Below, one piece after another: positions 21,934-33,800 of a DNA stretch of 39,228 nucleotides. Under the pieces are notes generated by a model. It saw only the letters and a list, made by a program, of their open reading frames with translations. It had not been told where the DNA came from and did no database searches. The position numbers were made by a program, and so were the translations under genes. Origin of the DNA: a candidate division FCPU426 bacterium (GTDB lineage: Bacteria > Oederibacteriota > Muellerivitia > Muellerivitales > Muellerivitaceae); contig PLFD01000026.1 of assembly GCA_003136635.1 (NCBI GenBank), forward strand, positions 21,722 to 60,949, written 5' to 3'. The stretch's first letter is position 1. Each line of letters opens with the position of its first letter.

Positions 21934-24771
21934 TTATCTTAAGATCAGCACTTTGAGAATTTTTGTGGTCGACTGAATTCCCGTTATCTGAATCCGGACG
22001 TAATAAAGTCCATTGGATACCTGAACTCCGGAAAGGTCTTTCAGGTCCCACTGAAGTGTTTCGGTTCCGGAAATTTGCGTTGTTTGACCGCTAATTTTGC
22101 GGAAAGCCAGTGTGAACACATCCAATGTCACGGTTGACGGGCTTGGCACTGTAATCGTAAAGGATATGGGCGAACCATTAGATGGATTGGGGAATGGAGG
22201 GAAAATTTGGTCATAGGGTAACGGCGTACTGGTGAATGTTGGAGTAAAGGTAGGTGTGCTGGTTCGGGTAAAGGTTTGAGTGGGCGTGAAGGTGAACGTT
22301 CCGGTTGGGGTTAACGTGGGCGTGTTGGTGACGGTGTTAGTTGCCGTATTGGTCGGGGTATTTGTGAACGTGAATGTGTTTGTAGGAGTAAAGGTTGGTG
22401 TATTGGTTAAGGTATTGGTAGGTGTGTTGGTAACCGTGAAAGTGGCCGTGTTTGTGGGTGTATTTGTCACGGTTGGGGTATTGGTAATGGTGGGTGTATT
22501 GGTTGGTGTGGACGTTGAAGTGAAAGTAGGCGTATCCGTGAAGGTGTTCGTAGGCGGAATGGTTCCTGTTACCGTATCAGTAGATGTATTGGTGGCTGTA
22601 TTGGTAGGTGTTTGAGTTGGAGTTGACGTTGGCGTATTTGTGGGTGTGTTGGTAGCAGTTTTAGTGGATGTGTTCGTCGGTGTATTTGTGGAGGTGTTTG
22701 TAGCGGTCTTTGTTGGTGTATTGGTAATTGTGAAAGTAGGTGTATTGGTACTGCCTGGCGGCGGAGTATTTGTAATCGTGTTAGTGGGTGTGTTGGTAGA
22801 TGTGTTTGTCACTGTGAAAGTGGGCGTATTGGTGCTGCCTGGCGGCGGGGTATTGGTAATGGTGTTGGTTGGTGTGTTGGTAGTGGTATTGGTAACCGTA
22901 AAGGTAGGCGTGTTGGTGCTGCCTGGCGGCGGTGTATTGGTGATGGTATTAGTCGGCGTGTTGCTGGGGGTGCTGGTTACCGTATTAGTTGGCGTTTTGG
23001 AAGCCGTATTCGTGGGGGTATTTGTGGGTGTTTGAGTGGGGGTGTTTGTCGGTGTATTGGTTGTTGTGTTGGTTTTGGTCAGAGTAGGGGTATTGGTTAT
23101 AGTATTGGTCGGAGTAATGGTTGGAGTATTGGTTGCGGTATTTGTGGGAGAATTTGTACGGGTATTGGTCGGCGTATTGGTGGGTGTATTGGTCGGAGGG
23201 CATGGACCGAAATAACTTATGTCATCCAAATAAACGGTGGCGGCTGTTCCCGTGACGGCGAGCATCTTCCAATCAAATTCTCCGATGCCAGAAAGGTTAT
23301 AGCCCGTTCCTCCCGTGGTTAAAGCTGACATAGGGATGTCAATCGTTTGCCAACCGGTGCCCGTGATGACTTCTGTTACAGGAATCGATTGGGCGCCAGT
23401 AGGGTATCCCGCGCCAGGGCCGGCGACATTGGAGAGTTGAACGGTAAATGTCAAAGGCGACGCCGCGGCGGTAGTGTTATCCACATTAAATTGAAGAACG
23501 GTAGCGGTGGACAAATTAGAGCCCGCGCCAACATAACCCGCCCAGTTGTTTTGTAACTGGGCATAGTTACTGGCCGTGTTGATAGTCATATCAATTCCGT
23601 CGGCATCCCCGGGATAGGCGGCTATCGCGGTTTCATTTTGGGTCATATTGTTTACATTAACGCTGCCGGTTAAAGCTGCGGTTCCGTGGTAAATGTAGGT
23701 TTGGCATCCTGAAATGGGCGTGTTGGTCGCTGTATTGGTTGGGGTATTGGTATGGGTGGGAGTAGCTGTCGGCGAGCTGGCAGTAGGGGTAAAGGTAAAG
23801 GTGTTAGTTGGACCTGCTACACAACCGGTAAATTGGATACCGGACGATCCATAGTTTCCGGCAGGTTGGGCAACACCATTGGCGTTAATGCCGCTGGTAG
23901 TGACCGATTGACCGTTGGCGGTAATTTTGTAATAAACAGTCCCACCGTCGTTGGTTTGTCCGCTTCCTCCCCAGAACTGCGGAATGGAATCGCCAGAATC
24001 GGGATTTAAAGCGGAAAATGGACCTGTGGGGCTGGTTCCTATAGCGACACCTGAAATGGGATAATAGGAATCAAAAAAATCAATTGGATCCCAAACGCCG
24101 CTACCACCCGATTTATATTCGTAAGAAATATCACCCGCGGCGTTGTTATATTTGGCAAATGTACCGGAGAGAGGGCACTGAATAATTTCCCAAGTGATTG
24201 GTCCAGAGGGAGATACGCAAGAGAGGTTAACGCCCTGTCCGCCACCAGACCCAGTGGAACAACTGCCGCCAGCAAGGGTTGTGGCGCAGCCGGGGTTCCC
24301 CATCAATTGGCCATAGGCTGAAGCCCCCAAATCCAAATGTTCATCGTCGCCGCAAGTGGTACATTCATCCACGATAATTACAGTGGTGGCGCCGTTAGGG
24401 CCTTTTAAAGCGGCGCAAGCTCCGCAAATGGCGTTGCTCCAGGATTGAGACGCAATGGCCGCGTAATAGTCTGGCGGTATCATCGATTGCGGAACAGAAC
24501 AGTAACCTAATCCACTTGCCCCACCGCTAGAGCAAAACAAGTTGTAACAGGTTGGGGCATCTTGTTGGATAAAGGTAGAAGGAGCGGTACAAATCTGATC
24601 ACCAGTGATATCAGCTTCAGTTAGTTTGACCCCTTTATAGGTTGTTTGGGCGTGAAGTGGGGAAGCTCCAAGAGTCATCCAAAAAATAAATGCAAATACT
24701 AACAGGCTAAAAACGATTGAAGCCCGATGAAATAAGTCGATTACATTGACTATCCCGAAAACCTTTTTCAA
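21934..24771 (-). CDS. Secreted expansin with extra beta-sandwich module and C-terminal sorting domain
   Basis: A 945-residue protein. The signal peptide ends at LHAQ (~42). The first domain (~45-200) is a double-psi barrel of the expansin/RlpA type with [13 protein letters not shown] and [15 protein letters not shown]. Asp147 in HLDLG matches the Asp essential for wall loosening in bacterial expansins. The second domain (~205-325, [12 protein letters not shown] onward) matches the cellulose-binding expansin D2 (CBM63-like). A short TP linker, then a beta-sandwich (~353-522, ending [11 protein letters not shown]) of sugar-binding type, a long NTPT linker (~523-850) and the shared C-terminal domain (PFPNPSNG...KILKVLILR) follow. 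Expansins disrupt cellulose-xyloglucan contacts without hydrolysis. Many Cys residues suggest disulphides, as in plant and fungal forms. The start is a TTG with AGGGG about seven bases upstream; no ATG gives a signal peptide. Confidence 0.85.
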   Translation of the reverse strand: MKKVFGIVNVIDLFHRASIVFSLLVFAFIFWMTLGASPLHAQTTYKGVKLTEADITGDQICTAPSTFIQQDAPTCYNLFCSSGGASGLGYCSVPQSMIPPDYYAAIASQSWSNAICGACAALKGPNGATTVIIVDECTTCGDDEHLDLGASAYGQLMGNPGCATTLAGGSCSTGSGGGQGVNLSCVSPSGPITWEIIQCPLSGTFAKYNNAAGDISYEYKSGGSGVWDPIDFFDSYYPISGVAIGTSPTGPFSALNPDSGDSIPQFWGGSGQTNDGGTVYYKITANGQSVTTSGINANGVAQPAGNYGSSGIQFTGCVAGPTNTFTFTPTASSPTATPTHTNTPTNTATNTPISGCQTYIYHGTAALTGSVNVNNMTQNETAIAAYPGDADGIDMTINTASNYAQLQNNWAGYVGAGSNLSTATVLQFNVDNTTAAASPLTFTVQLSNVAGPGAGYPTGAQSIPVTEVITGTGWQTIDIPMSALTTGGTGYNLSGIGEFDWKMLAVTGTAATVYLDDISYFGPCPPTNTPTNTPTNTRTNSPTNTATNTPTITPTNTITNTPTLTKTNTTTNTPTNTPTQTPTNTPTNTASKTPTNTVTSTPSNTPTNTITNTPPPGSTNTPTFTVTNTTTNTPTNTITNTPPPGSTNTPTFTVTNTSTNTPTNTITNTPPPGSTNTPTFTITNTPTKTATNTSTNTPTNTSTKTATNTPTNTPTSTPTQTPTNTATNTSTDTVTGTIPPTNTFTDTPTFTSTSTPTNTPTITNTPTVTNTPTNTATFTVTNTPTNTLTNTPTFTPTNTFTFTNTPTNTATNTVTNTPTLTPTGTFTFTPTQTFTRTSTPTFTPTFTSTPLPYDQIFPPFPNPSNGSPISFTITVPSPSTVTLDVFTLAFRKISGQTTQISGTETLQWDLKDLSGVQVSNGLYYVRIQITGIQSTTKILKVLILR
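22222..23205 (-). repeat. NTPT linker repeat of expansin 1, with nested 84-bp tandem units
   Basis: About 325 residues of Thr/Asn/Pro repeat. Nested inside is a three-fold tandem unit of exactly 84 bases (28 codons), marked by CTGCCTGGCGGCGG on the plus strand at 22751, 22835 and 22919. It encodes [22 protein letters not shown] units. The units differ mainly at synonymous positions. Confidence 0.85.
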
Positions 24772-24900
24772 AAATAACCCCTGTGTTTTAACTGAAATCT
24801 GTAGGTGATGGTTATGCGTCCCACAAAGTTTATCACAACTCTAAAAACTGTGTTAAAAGCACTAAAGAATATAATTCCTGATAAAAACCGCAAATTATCT

Positions 24901-24930
24901 TCAAAAAACGCCTTTTTAGGCTGTTTTTGA
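24901..24930 (-). terminator. Intrinsic terminator after expansin 2
   Basis: On the minus strand TCAAAAACAGCCT-AAAA-AGGCGTTTTTTGA forms a stem of four GC-rich pairs extended by A-T pairs (one bulged A), with a T6 tract. It begins nine bases after the stop of the expansin at 24940. The A/T arms are symmetrical, so it could work in both directions. Confidence 0.65.
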
Positions 24931-24939
24931 CTTCAAGAT

Positions 24940-26925
24940 TTACCGCAAAATCATCACTTTTAAAATTTTTGTGGTCGACTGAAGTCCCGCGACCTGGATG
25001 CGGACATAGTAAAGTCCATTGGAAACCTGTACGCCTGATAGGTCCTTTAAATCCCACTGAAGGGTTTGAGAGCCGGAAACCTGGGTCGTTTGGCTGGTGA
25101 TTTTCCGGAAAGCTAAAGTGAATACATCCAGCGTGACCGAGGCCGGACTTGGCACGGTGATGCTAAAGGAAATAGGCGATCCATTGGAGGGATTGGGGAA
25201 GGGCGGGAAAATCTGAACATAGGGTAAAGGTGTTTTGGTAGAAGTCGCGGTAAAGGTTGGTGTATTGGTCCGTGTGAAGGTTTGGGTAGGGCTACTTGTA
25301 AAAGTGCCGGTTGAAGTAGACGTGGGAGTGTTGGTTATTGTACTGGTCGATGTATTGGTTGGTGTATTGGTTTGAGTGAAAGTATTTGTGGCTGTAAAGG
25401 TCGCCGTACTGGTTGGCGTATTAGTCGGTGTGTTCGTCACTGTTGGCGTATGGGTTAGGGTGGGGCTGTTAGTAACTGTATTAGTCAGGGTATTGGTAGG
25501 ACTGTTGGTAGGTGTATTTGTGTTTGTTAAGGTCGGTGTGTTGGTTGGAGTTGCGGTGATAGTGGGTGTATTGGTCGGGGGAATGGTTCCCGCAATCGTA
25601 TTCGTCGGGGTGTTCGTGGGTGTTTGGGTTGGTGTCAGGGTCGGCGTGTTGGTGGAGCTATTCGTTGCTGTATTGGTAGGCGTATTCGTGCTGCCGGGCG
25701 GGTTAGTGGACGTGTTGGTGGGCGTGTTCGTCGGGGTATTGGAGGGCGGTATGGTCCCCGGGATCGTATTCGTCGGCGTGTTCGTGGGTGTCTGGGTTCG
25801 TGTCGGCGTCGGTGTGTTGGTCGCCGAGTTAGTTGAGGTAAGCGTGGGAGTGTTCGTGACCGTTTTAGTCGATGTATTCGTCGGAGTATTGGTCGCTGTA
25901 TTGGTGGGTGTGTGAGTCGGGGTAATCGTAGGTGTATTCGTCACGGTATTCGTTGAGGTAAGCGTAGGAGTGTTTGTGACCGTTTTTGTCGGTGTATTAG
26001 TCGGAGTGTTGGTCTTTGTGGCCGTATTGGTGGGACTATTGGTTTGGGTTGCCGTGTTCGTCACCGTATTGGTGGGAGTGTGAGTCGGGGTAAAAGTGGA
26101 AGTGGCGGCCGACCCGCAACCAGGCAACTGGGAGGTGGTAGTGTTGACCGACCCGCAGCTGACGTTGATCGGGCCCACCGTCACCGATTGGCCCCCGCCG
26201 GTCAGGTCAAAATAAAAAGAACCCGAAGTACTATTGAGGTTGGTGGCGCCATTACTCCAATATTCGTTGGTGCCTACATTATTGCCCAACGATAACCCGG
26301 TAAAAGGCCCTCCGTTGTTGGTGCTCCAACCGACGCTGGTGAGTGGAAACAACATGTTCATGAATTGGATCTCGGTATAGTATGCGCTGCAACCGGATTT
26401 CCATTGGTATTGGATATCGCCCGACGCGTCGCCGGCCACGATGCTGAGGGGGCAGGGGACAAAACTCCAAGTAATGTTGGCTATGCCGGGAGCCGCGTTA
26501 TTCGTCAGGGTGTTCCAAGCCGCGGTTCCCAAGTCAAGCTGATGGGCCGTGCCGCAAGAAGGACACTCATCAATGACCATGACCGTCACGGAGGAGGCGC
26601 TGGCGTCTTTGAGCGCGAGGCAGGCGCCGCAAATCTCGCCATTTTGATAATCCGGCGTAATAATCGCAGCATAATCAATTGGGGTGGACGCTCCGGGAAA
26701 TCCGCAGGCGCCTTGCCCGGGCACAAGGCTGGTATAATTCGTCGCAATGGTGGAATAGGTAGGAGAACTGCAACCGGCGGTGGAGGCGACTTGAGCTTGG
26801 AGGCTTGTAATATTTAATAACGGCAAGAGAAACGCGGAATAGAAATACTTATTTCCGAAAGTTTTTCGCACAGAAAACCCGGAGAGTATTTTTAAAAACG
26901 TTTTTATTTTAAAACTCATAAACAT
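24940..26925 (-). CDS. Secreted expansin 2 with NTPT linker and C-terminal sorting domain
   Basis: A 661-residue paralogue of the neighbouring expansin without its extra beta-sandwich. The signal peptide ends near LQAQ (~45). The double-psi barrel (~46-165) contains [16 protein letters not shown] and [15 protein letters not shown], with the key Asp131 in LDLG. The cellulose-binding-like D2 domain (~168-262) starts at [11 protein letters not shown]. The NTPT linker spans ~272-565 and the C-terminal domain (PFPNPSNG...KILKVMILR) ~570-661. That last domain is nearly identical to the one in expansin 1, implying duplication or exchange. The first ATG (26925) is followed by another two codons later (26919), and an AGAG box six bases before the second makes it an equally good start. 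A terminator follows directly, so this gene can be expressed separately from expansin 1. Confidence 0.85.
   Translation of the reverse strand: MFMSFKIKTFLKILSGFSVRKTFGNKYFYSAFLLPLLNITSLQAQVASTAGCSSPTYSTIATNYTSLVPGQGACGFPGASTPIDYAAIITPDYQNGEICGACLALKDASASSVTVMVIDECPSCGTAHQLDLGTAAWNTLTNNAAPGIANITWSFVPCPLSIVAGDASGDIQYQWKSGCSAYYTEIQFMNMLFPLTSVGWSTNNGGPFTGLSLGNNVGTNEYWSNGATNLNSTSGSFYFDLTGGGQSVTVGPINVSCGSVNTTTSQLPGCGSAATSTFTPTHTPTNTVTNTATQTNSPTNTATKTNTPTNTPTKTVTNTPTLTSTNTVTNTPTITPTHTPTNTATNTPTNTSTKTVTNTPTLTSTNSATNTPTPTRTQTPTNTPTNTIPGTIPPSNTPTNTPTNTSTNPPGSTNTPTNTATNSSTNTPTLTPTQTPTNTPTNTIAGTIPPTNTPTITATPTNTPTLTNTNTPTNSPTNTLTNTVTNSPTLTHTPTVTNTPTNTPTSTATFTATNTFTQTNTPTNTSTSTITNTPTSTSTGTFTSSPTQTFTRTNTPTFTATSTKTPLPYVQIFPPFPNPSNGSPISFSITVPSPASVTLDVFTLAFRKITSQTTQVSGSQTLQWDLKDLSGVQVSNGLYYVRIQVAGLQSTTKILKVMILR
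25228..26108 (-). repeat. NTPT linker repeat of expansin 2
   Basis: About 290 residues of TNTPTNT/TPTLTPT-type repeat, interrupted by [10 protein letters not shown] and [10 protein letters not shown] motifs. Related interruptions occur in the expansin 1 linker, which suggests common ancestry of the two linkers. Confidence 0.85.
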
Positions 26926-27018
26926 CTCTAAAACTCATCCTCTACTCCCAAGATCAAAATTGATTAGAACCTTTAAAAGCGTTGAGAGTGAGTGAAAATC
27001 TTTTATTGTTTTATAACC

Positions 27019-27038
27019 AAAAAAGGTCTTTCAGGCCT
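27019..27038 (-). terminator. Intrinsic terminator after the GH74 gene
   Basis: On the minus strand AGGCCTGAAAGACCT folds into a short stem (one C-A mismatch, GAA loop) followed by T6. It starts 15 bases after the GH74 stop codon. Confidence 0.65.
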
Positions 27039-27052
27039 CTTTAGCCCCTTTA

Positions 27053-30000
27053 TCAACGCAAAATCAGCACTTTAAAAACTTTGGTGGCCGATTGACCGCC
27101 AGCGACATGGATGCGGACATAATAAAGTCCGTTAGCCACTTGGACTCCGGAAAGATCTTTTAAATTCCATTGAAGCGTTTGCGGGCCATAGATGTGGGTG
27201 GTTTGGCCATAAATTTTTCGGAAAGCCAAAGTGAAAACATCCAAAGTCACCTCTGATTCAGTCGGTGCCTGAATGTTAAATGTAATGGGTGTCCCAGTAG
27301 AAGGGTTCGGGAAAGGTTCAGAAATGACAATCACGGGTGAAATGGTTGCCGTATAAGTCGGGGTAATGGTTGGAGTGTTAGTCGCGGTTGATGTGGGTTG
27401 AGGTGTGAAAGTATTCGTGGCGGTGCTTGTGGATGTGTTGGTTGGAGTTGACGATGGTGTATTTGTTTTGGTGTAAGTTGCAGTCACTGTCGGGGTGTTG
27501 GTTGATGTGTTCGTCGGGGAATTAGTCGGAGTGTTGGTAGGCGAATGAGTTGTTGTTGCGGTTGGTGTATTAGTCGATGTATTGGTTGTGGTTGAAGTTG
27601 GTGTATTCGTAAGCGTGTTGGTTACAGTTGATGTTGCGGTGTTGGTGGGTGTATTGGTTGCGGTTGAAGTTGGAGTTTTGGTAGGCGTGTTTGTGGGTGT
27701 GTTAGTGACGGTATTCGTAGGAACCGTTCCTGCGGCCGTATTCGTCGGTGTGTTGGTAGGTGTTTGAGTTGGGGTAGTAGTGGGAGTATTGGTATTCGTG
27801 TTTGTTGGCGAACTTGTCACAGTACTAGTCACCGTATTAGTCGACGTGTGAGTTGGAGTATTAGTTGATGTGTTAGTGATGGTATTGGTTGGCGTACTGG
27901 TCGGACTATTGGGGGGTGTATTTGTCTGCGATCCAGACGCTGTATTCGTCGGACTATTGGTTGGCGTGTTGGTGGGTGTGAGAGTTGCCGTGTTCGTTGG
28001 ACTGTTAGTGAGGGTGTTTGTGGGGCTGTTGGTTGCCGTATTTGTCGGTGATTTCGTCGCGGTGTTCGTAGGGCTATTTGTTGGCGTGTTGGTCGGCGAA
28101 TTGGTCGGTGTGCGAGTTGGAGTAGATGTAGGAGTATTCGTTGGGGTGTTTGTGGGTGTATTAGTCGGAGTAGGAGTTGTTACTGATAAGTCTCCATAAA
28201 TAACCCCCCTTCCTGCTGAAGTGAGGTAGCACCTTCCGTAAGTATTTTCATCCCCACCGATGTAGTCACTTTGTAACCAACCGTATTGATGATTATTATC
28301 GTTTATTCGGGTCCACGTTGTTCCTATCCCGTCGTCACAACGGAAAAAGCCATATTGTCCACCAACGATTCCTATGATGAAAACCGCGGGATGGGGCTGG
28401 CCAGTCGCGGCTTTTCCAAATCCGACACCGTAACAGGTAGAAACTGAGGTGATTTGAGTTCGTGTATTAGTGGTTCCCACACCGGTAAAACGATAAAGCG
28501 TGGTTCCGGCCGCAACCCAAACTTCGCCCGTTTCGCCAAAACAGGGGCGGGGTGCGCCATAAGCGGTGGTTCCCGCGTTGGTAAAACTTTGTCCCCCATT
28601 AGTGCTGACGTAAAGGGTGTTTCCGCTGGTGGCATAAAAAAGAGCAGGATTTACTCGATCAGCGGCTACGATACAACCACTGGGCAGACCGGTACAGGTG
28701 GTCCAGGTGCCCCCACCCCAAGCTGCATAGGCAGGGCTGCCTTGACCGTTATAAGGGGAAACTACAACGGTTGACCCGCTGGCATTGACGGCTACTGATT
28801 GCATTTCATTTGAATTGTTATAACCCGGAGGAGCTTTTCCCCAGGGAGTCCAGGTAAGGCCGTTATTGGTTGAATAACCTATATCAGCCGTGGTTGTCCC
28901 ACTATTTCCAACACGGACAACATAATTAGGGTTGCTCTCGGCGAAATCAAGTGAGTTGCAGGTAGTAAAGTTTGGATTGCTATATTCGCCACTGGTTGAG
29001 GGAGAAGTTAAGCTGGTATTCCGCATACCTGCTATATCACCTAAGGCGCTCAAGAAACCGTTCGTTCCTCCATTAAAATTAACTGAACTGGGAATCCATT
29101 GCGGCACGGTTTCTTCCAAACCTGAATCCAAAAAAGTCCAAAGGACGTTTTGTGGAGCGCCGGTAGCCTGAATGTTACTGCTTACCCATATCCCAGCACC
29201 CGATCCGGTAAAGGCACGATTACTATTGAAAGGATCAAGCGCTACGGCTTCGGTCCAATTCGTCGGTCCTGTTCCAATGTTAGCTACAGGTCCCCACCAA
29301 AGGGCTCCGTTCTCGTCAAATTGGGAAAAGGGTCCGCCATAAGTGTCGGTTGGATTTTCGATAACGGTCCAGGAAGTTCCGCCGTTGGTAGTAGCCAAAA
29401 CTTTGTCGGGGCCGTACCAATCTTCCGTGGAAACAATTGCATGTTGAGGATTTTCAGCGTCAACACTGATGCCGCCGGCCATTCCACCCCAAGTCGTTGG
29501 GGTGACATTGGTCCATGTTCCGGCTGCTACGTTATATTTCCAGACTTGTCCCGTTAATGTTCCGCAGGTTACTTGGTTGGGTCCGTAATCATTTGAATAG
29601 GCTAACCATAAATTTCCATCGCTTCCCAGGGAAGCATGGTGGATCATTAAGCCTGAGGGGCCACCCGTTACCAAGGTCCAACTTGTTCCACCGTTGTTTG
29701 ATCTATATAGGTTGCTACCTGCGGCAGTTCCAGCCACTCCAACAAAAATTATTGCCGAGGCGGTTCCTGCCGTTCCACCCTGGCCATCAATAAAAACAAC
29801 AGGAAGTCCGAAATTGCTTGTCCCGCCATAACAGTTAGCGACGTTTTGCGGCCCGATAGTAGGGAAACTAGCTACCTGAGTCCAAGTGGCGGCAGAATTC
29901 GTGCTCTTCCACAAACCAGCTGTTCGGGAACCAAAGAAAAGAACACTGTCAAGATTCGGATCCACCACAAGCCGTTCGCCCATACCCCTTCCATATTCGT

Positions 30001-30424
30001 TACTACCCATGGGAAGACCGATATTATTAATGGTCCAACTGTTTCCTTGATTTGTGGAACTGAGAATCACGCCATTGCCACTTCCTTCATACATACCGCC
30101 CGCGATATAAACTTTATTAGCGTTCGATGGATCCGGAGCTAAACTTTCAATGCCGCAATAATTTCCTTCGGTGATTGGGAACATGTCGGTAATGGCAGTC
30201 CAAGTGCTGGTGGCGTCATTCCACCGATAAGCACCGCCGACATCTGTACGGGCATAAATCAAACCTGATTGGGCAGGGCTAGCTTCAATTCCACTGATGA
30301 ATCCTCCACCCATAATGGCGACATTGCTCCATGTATAAGTTTGGGCGAAAACATTCGATGACCCAAAACACGTCCCAAAGAAAACGGAAAATAATAAAAT
30401 AAGTTTTGAATTTTTGAACTTCAT
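27053..30424 (-). CDS. Secreted GH74 xyloglucanase with C-terminal sorting domain
   Basis: A 1123-residue enzyme. The signal peptide ends at VFAQ (~28). Residues ~30-745 are a GH74 double seven-bladed propeller, recognisable by repeated BNR-like 'STNGGTSW' blade motifs and by both catalytic segments: [13 protein letters not shown] with Asp61, and LGDIAGMRN with Asp463. The spacing of ~400 residues between the two acids fits the family, where they act as base and acid at the cleft between the propellers. The substrate is expected to be xyloglucan, cut endo- or exo-wise. An NTPT linker (~750-1025) and the C-terminal domain (PFPNPSTG...KVFKVLILR) follow. ATG 30424 has AAGG five bases upstream. 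It is the first of four minus-strand wall-degrading genes and is divergent from the S53 protease gene. Confidence 0.92.
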   Translation of the reverse strand: MKFKNSKLILLFSVFFGTCFGSSNVFAQTYTWSNVAIMGGGFISGIEASPAQSGLIYARTDVGGAYRWNDATSTWTAITDMFPITEGNYCGIESLAPDPSNANKVYIAGGMYEGSGNGVILSSTNQGNSWTINNIGLPMGSNEYGRGMGERLVVDPNLDSVLFFGSRTAGLWKSTNSAATWTQVASFPTIGPQNVANCYGGTSNFGLPVVFIDGQGGTAGTASAIIFVGVAGTAAGSNLYRSNNGGTSWTLVTGGPSGLMIHHASLGSDGNLWLAYSNDYGPNQVTCGTLTGQVWKYNVAAGTWTNVTPTTWGGMAGGISVDAENPQHAIVSTEDWYGPDKVLATTNGGTSWTVIENPTDTYGGPFSQFDENGALWWGPVANIGTGPTNWTEAVALDPFNSNRAFTGSGAGIWVSSNIQATGAPQNVLWTFLDSGLEETVPQWIPSSVNFNGGTNGFLSALGDIAGMRNTSLTSPSTSGEYSNPNFTTCNSLDFAESNPNYVVRVGNSGTTTADIGYSTNNGLTWTPWGKAPPGYNNSNEMQSVAVNASGSTVVVSPYNGQGSPAYAAWGGGTWTTCTGLPSGCIVAADRVNPALFYATSGNTLYVSTNGGQSFTNAGTTAYGAPRPCFGETGEVWVAAGTTLYRFTGVGTTNTRTQITSVSTCYGVGFGKAATGQPHPAVFIIGIVGGQYGFFRCDDGIGTTWTRINDNNHQYGWLQSDYIGGDENTYGRCYLTSAGRGVIYGDLSVTTPTPTNTPTNTPTNTPTSTPTRTPTNSPTNTPTNSPTNTATKSPTNTATNSPTNTLTNSPTNTATLTPTNTPTNSPTNTASGSQTNTPPNSPTSTPTNTITNTSTNTPTHTSTNTVTSTVTSSPTNTNTNTPTTTPTQTPTNTPTNTAAGTVPTNTVTNTPTNTPTKTPTSTATNTPTNTATSTVTNTLTNTPTSTTTNTSTNTPTATTTHSPTNTPTNSPTNTSTNTPTVTATYTKTNTPSSTPTNTSTSTATNTFTPQPTSTATNTPTITPTYTATISPVIVISEPFPNPSTGTPITFNIQAPTESEVTLDVFTLAFRKIYGQTTHIYGPQTLQWNLKDLSGVQVANGLYYVRIHVAGGQSATKVFKVLILR
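27345..28180 (-). repeat. NTPT linker repeat of the GH74 protein
   Basis: About 275 residues of [15 protein letters not shown] repeat. This linker is richer in Ser (NSPTNT) than the others. Confidence 0.85.
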
Positions 30425-30835
30425 TTCAACCTTTTTTGTCTTTTACCAGATAACGTTTTTATGCGCCATTAAGATGATGGATAGAAAAGTATATCAGGTT
30501 AAAAAAAATTATGTTCTTTGGTGGGCCTGAATACAAAAACTAAAGTTGTTGATGAATTTAAACTAAATAAAGGAATTTTGATCACTTAATAATAGCATGA
30601 AAGATATTTTGGAAACAGGATTAGGTCTATTGCGCCAGCTGTTTAATTGTCGAGAGGCGATCATTATGAAAAATGAATGGATTGTAAATTGAGTTGGAAG
30701 AGGTTCATTTTGGTATACAAAAATTCTTCGAGATATATACTTCGTTATTGTATTTAGCGCCACGGGACGTTGCCCGGATATCCATCTTCAAATCAAGTCA
30801 CTCCTAATTTCTGAGCAGATATATCGGGAGGCTTT
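30425..30835. other. Divergent intergenic region, GH74 / S53 protease
   Basis: These 411 AT-rich bases separate two divergent secreted-enzyme genes and must carry both promoters. On the minus strand an extended -10 element is visible (listed separately). On the plus strand a weak TTGGTA/TATATA pair lies near 30709-30740. A tiny frame at 30666-30692 (ATG, eight codons, AGAGG box upstream) could be a leader peptide but is too short to call. No riboswitch or structured RNA was recognised. Confidence 0.4.
30488..30496 (-). promoter_or_regulatory. Extended -10 promoter for the GH74 gene
   Basis: On the minus strand the bases read TGATATACT, i.e. TG-N-TATACT, a good extended -10 element. No convincing -35 lies upstream, which is tolerated for this promoter class. 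The leader would be roughly 57 bases. Confidence 0.35.
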
Positions 30836-33800
30836 ATGAGTATTTTTAAAAAATTTTTCTTCGTTTGTTTTTTTTGTTTCCTTTTTATTGCGGTAGGTCT
30901 CACTCTTTCAACACCCGTGCGAGCCTCGGGAAAACAACAGTTACATGGCCATCTACGAAAAGAATTCGCCTCCGCTCTTCTGGTAGACGACGTTCCTGTT
31001 ACCCAACAATTAAGATTGTCAATCGGTCTTCCTCTTCGAAATAAGGAAGAATTGGATAATCTTCTTAAAGATATTTATGACCCGAAGAGTCCTCAATACC
31101 GTCATTTCCTGACGCCTGAACAATTCGCCGATCAATTTGGCCCGACACAGGATGATTATCAAAAGGTTATAGATTTCGCAAAGTCAAATGGGTTGAACGT
31201 AACCGGAACCCACGACAACCGAGTTGTGCTGGGTGTGAGTGGAACGGTGGACAGTATTCAAAAAGTTTTCAATGTACATCTTCATCATTATCAGCGACCA
31301 GACGGAAGTGTGTTTCGTGCTCCGGACGCAGAGCCCTCTGTTGACTTGGATGTGCCATTGCTTTATGTGAGCGGCTTGGATAATTTTGTTTTGCCGCATT
31401 CGCACTACACAAAAAAAACAACAAGTGATCTCCGGATAACTGGAACTTCGAAAAACAACTTAGGAGTTAAAAGTGAAATTGAGAATAAATCTGGTGTTTT
31501 TTCCAATGCTGGGGGACCTGGTTCGGTTGCATTAACTGATGGCACGAATAATTACAACGCCTTTATAGGGTATGACTTCAGAAACGGTTATGGAATTCCT
31601 TCCGGACTTACTGGAAATGGACAAAGCCTTGGTCTTTTTGAATTGGATGGTTATTTCAACTCCGATATCCAGCAATATGAAAGCTACATTAATACTTTTA
31701 ATGCAATGCCAAGTCCAACTGTGCCTCTTTCCTTTGTAGGAATCGATGGATTCAATGGGAGTCCTCAATTTCAAGGCCCGTCCGGAGAAACAACTTTAGA
31801 TATAGAGATGGCGATTGCCATGGCTCCTGGACTTCAACAAATTTATCAAGGCAATCCCTATGGAATAATTGTTTATGAAGGCTATCTAGAGGAAGTATCA
31901 GGTGTCATGGTTATCGGTTCACCTATTGATGATGTTTTAGCCGCCATGGCGTTTCCGCCTGCCGGTGTTCCTCTTTCCAATCAGTTAAGTTCTTCGTGGA
32001 CGGTTGGGACTGATCCGACTTCTGATGAAATTTTTGATGAATTCGCGCTTCAAGGCCAGTCTTTTTTCCTGGCGTCGGGTGATTTTGGCTATTACGGGAA
32101 TGTTGGAACTGGAGCGAATCAATGGCCATCTAGCGTCGCCGAAGGAACTGATGAAGAGGAGCCTAATGTTACGGTAGTAGGAGGGACAATCCTTGATACC
32201 ATCGCGGTGGGGGGCAGTTGGAGCAACGAAATTACTTGGAATGATTCGCCGACTCCAAAATCTGTTAGTAGCGGTGGAGTAGTTGATGGCAATATTCCAA
32301 CTTATCAATCGCAAGGGTATAGTCTAAATTTCGGAAACAATATGAACTTGACCGCAAACCTAGGTTCGAGTGCATCCCGGAATTTACCAGATGTTTCCAT
32401 GGTGGCGGATAACCTATTTGTAGTTATTGGTGGGGTAATTGGGATTGATAGTGGTACGAGTGCCGCCGCGCCCCTTTGGGCCGCTTTGACATCGCTGGTT
32501 AACCAGCAAGGGCAACAACAAGTGCCACCCGTGGCACCGCTGGGTTTCGCTAATCCTACCCTATATTCCATAGGTGAAAGCGCTCAATACACTACGGATT
32601 TTCATGACATTACCTATGGCAACAACGGTATTGTCGGAAACACCGCCACAGTTAATGGAACCAATGGTTATCCCGCAGTCCAGGGTTATGATTTGGCTAC
32701 GGGATGGGGGAGTCCCAAGCCTAACATGATCAATGACTTACTCAGCACTACCATCGCTCCAAGGCCCACTCCCTGCTACAGTTTTTCAAATATATGGGGT
32801 TGCACTTCCACGTACTACAATGCTGGCCTGGAATGCCCAGCGGGTTCGGCCAATGGCCAATTTAATAGCCCGACAGGAATCGCGATCGTCGGCTCCAATG
32901 CTTATGTTTTAGACTCGGGCAATAATCGGATCGAGGTTTTTACACTCAATGGCACTTGGACTAATACTTTAAATCTTCCGTCAGGAACCGGCGGGTTAGG
33001 AATCGCGGCGGGCCTCTCGAACGGCCAATATTATATTTATGTCGATGATTCGATCAACAATAAGGTGCTGGTTTATGATTCCAGTTTGACCTCGTCCATT
33101 TACCAGTTTACAGGTGGAACAGCGGGAAGTTTAAAAACACCAGGGGGCATCTCCGCCGACCGGTTCGGCAATGTCTATGTCGCGGATACCGGAAACAACC
33201 GGGTCGTACGTTTTAATTTCAACGGAACAGCAGCGGTTAATGTTATTCAATGGGGAACTTTAGGAACTGGCAACGGCCAGTTCACTAACCCAAATGTGAT
33301 TGCGGTGGATACAACAGGCGCTAATGTCTATGTTGCGGACTTCATTCCCGGAAGCCCTAATTACTATTATAACCAACCGCGGATCCAAAAATTTAATGCG
33401 ACAACAGCCACGCCGACTTGGATTACTCAATGGTACACCCAGTCGAGTCCTGACAATCCACAGGTTGCTCCTTGCGGTTCAAATTGTCCGCCGGGGCCTG
33501 GCGTGATCGGTTTTCCACAAGCCTATTGTTACGGTTTGGCGGTGGGATTGGATGGGAACATCTATACCACTCAATTTGAAGTTATCGGAGAGGCTGATCA
33601 TTTAGTGGACCAGATACAAGTGTTTAATGCCGAAGGAACCAGCCTTACAATATTCGGCAGTACTGCGCAAGGGCGCGGCGCGAACCCCGGTCAAATGGTT
33701 AACACTTTAGGCTTAGCTTTTGATGGTTGCGATAATCTTTATGCGGTCGATGAAGCTATAAACCGCGTACAAGTTTTTGGGGTTTGTAATTCTAATTGTA

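Noticed and set aside
24800..24860. Possible c-di-GMP (GEMM) riboswitch upstream of expansin 1, suggested by GTGGGACGCATAACC on the minus strand
   Set aside because: Only the short GGGACGCA-like core is present. The preceding AAAGGCAAACC arm and the following GCCUCCGG receptor are missing, so the fold cannot form.
22222..28180. CRISPR-like periodic repeats in the minus-strand region
   Set aside because: The periodicity is 12 bases, in frame and protein-coding, with no constant repeat separated by unique spacers and no cas genes.
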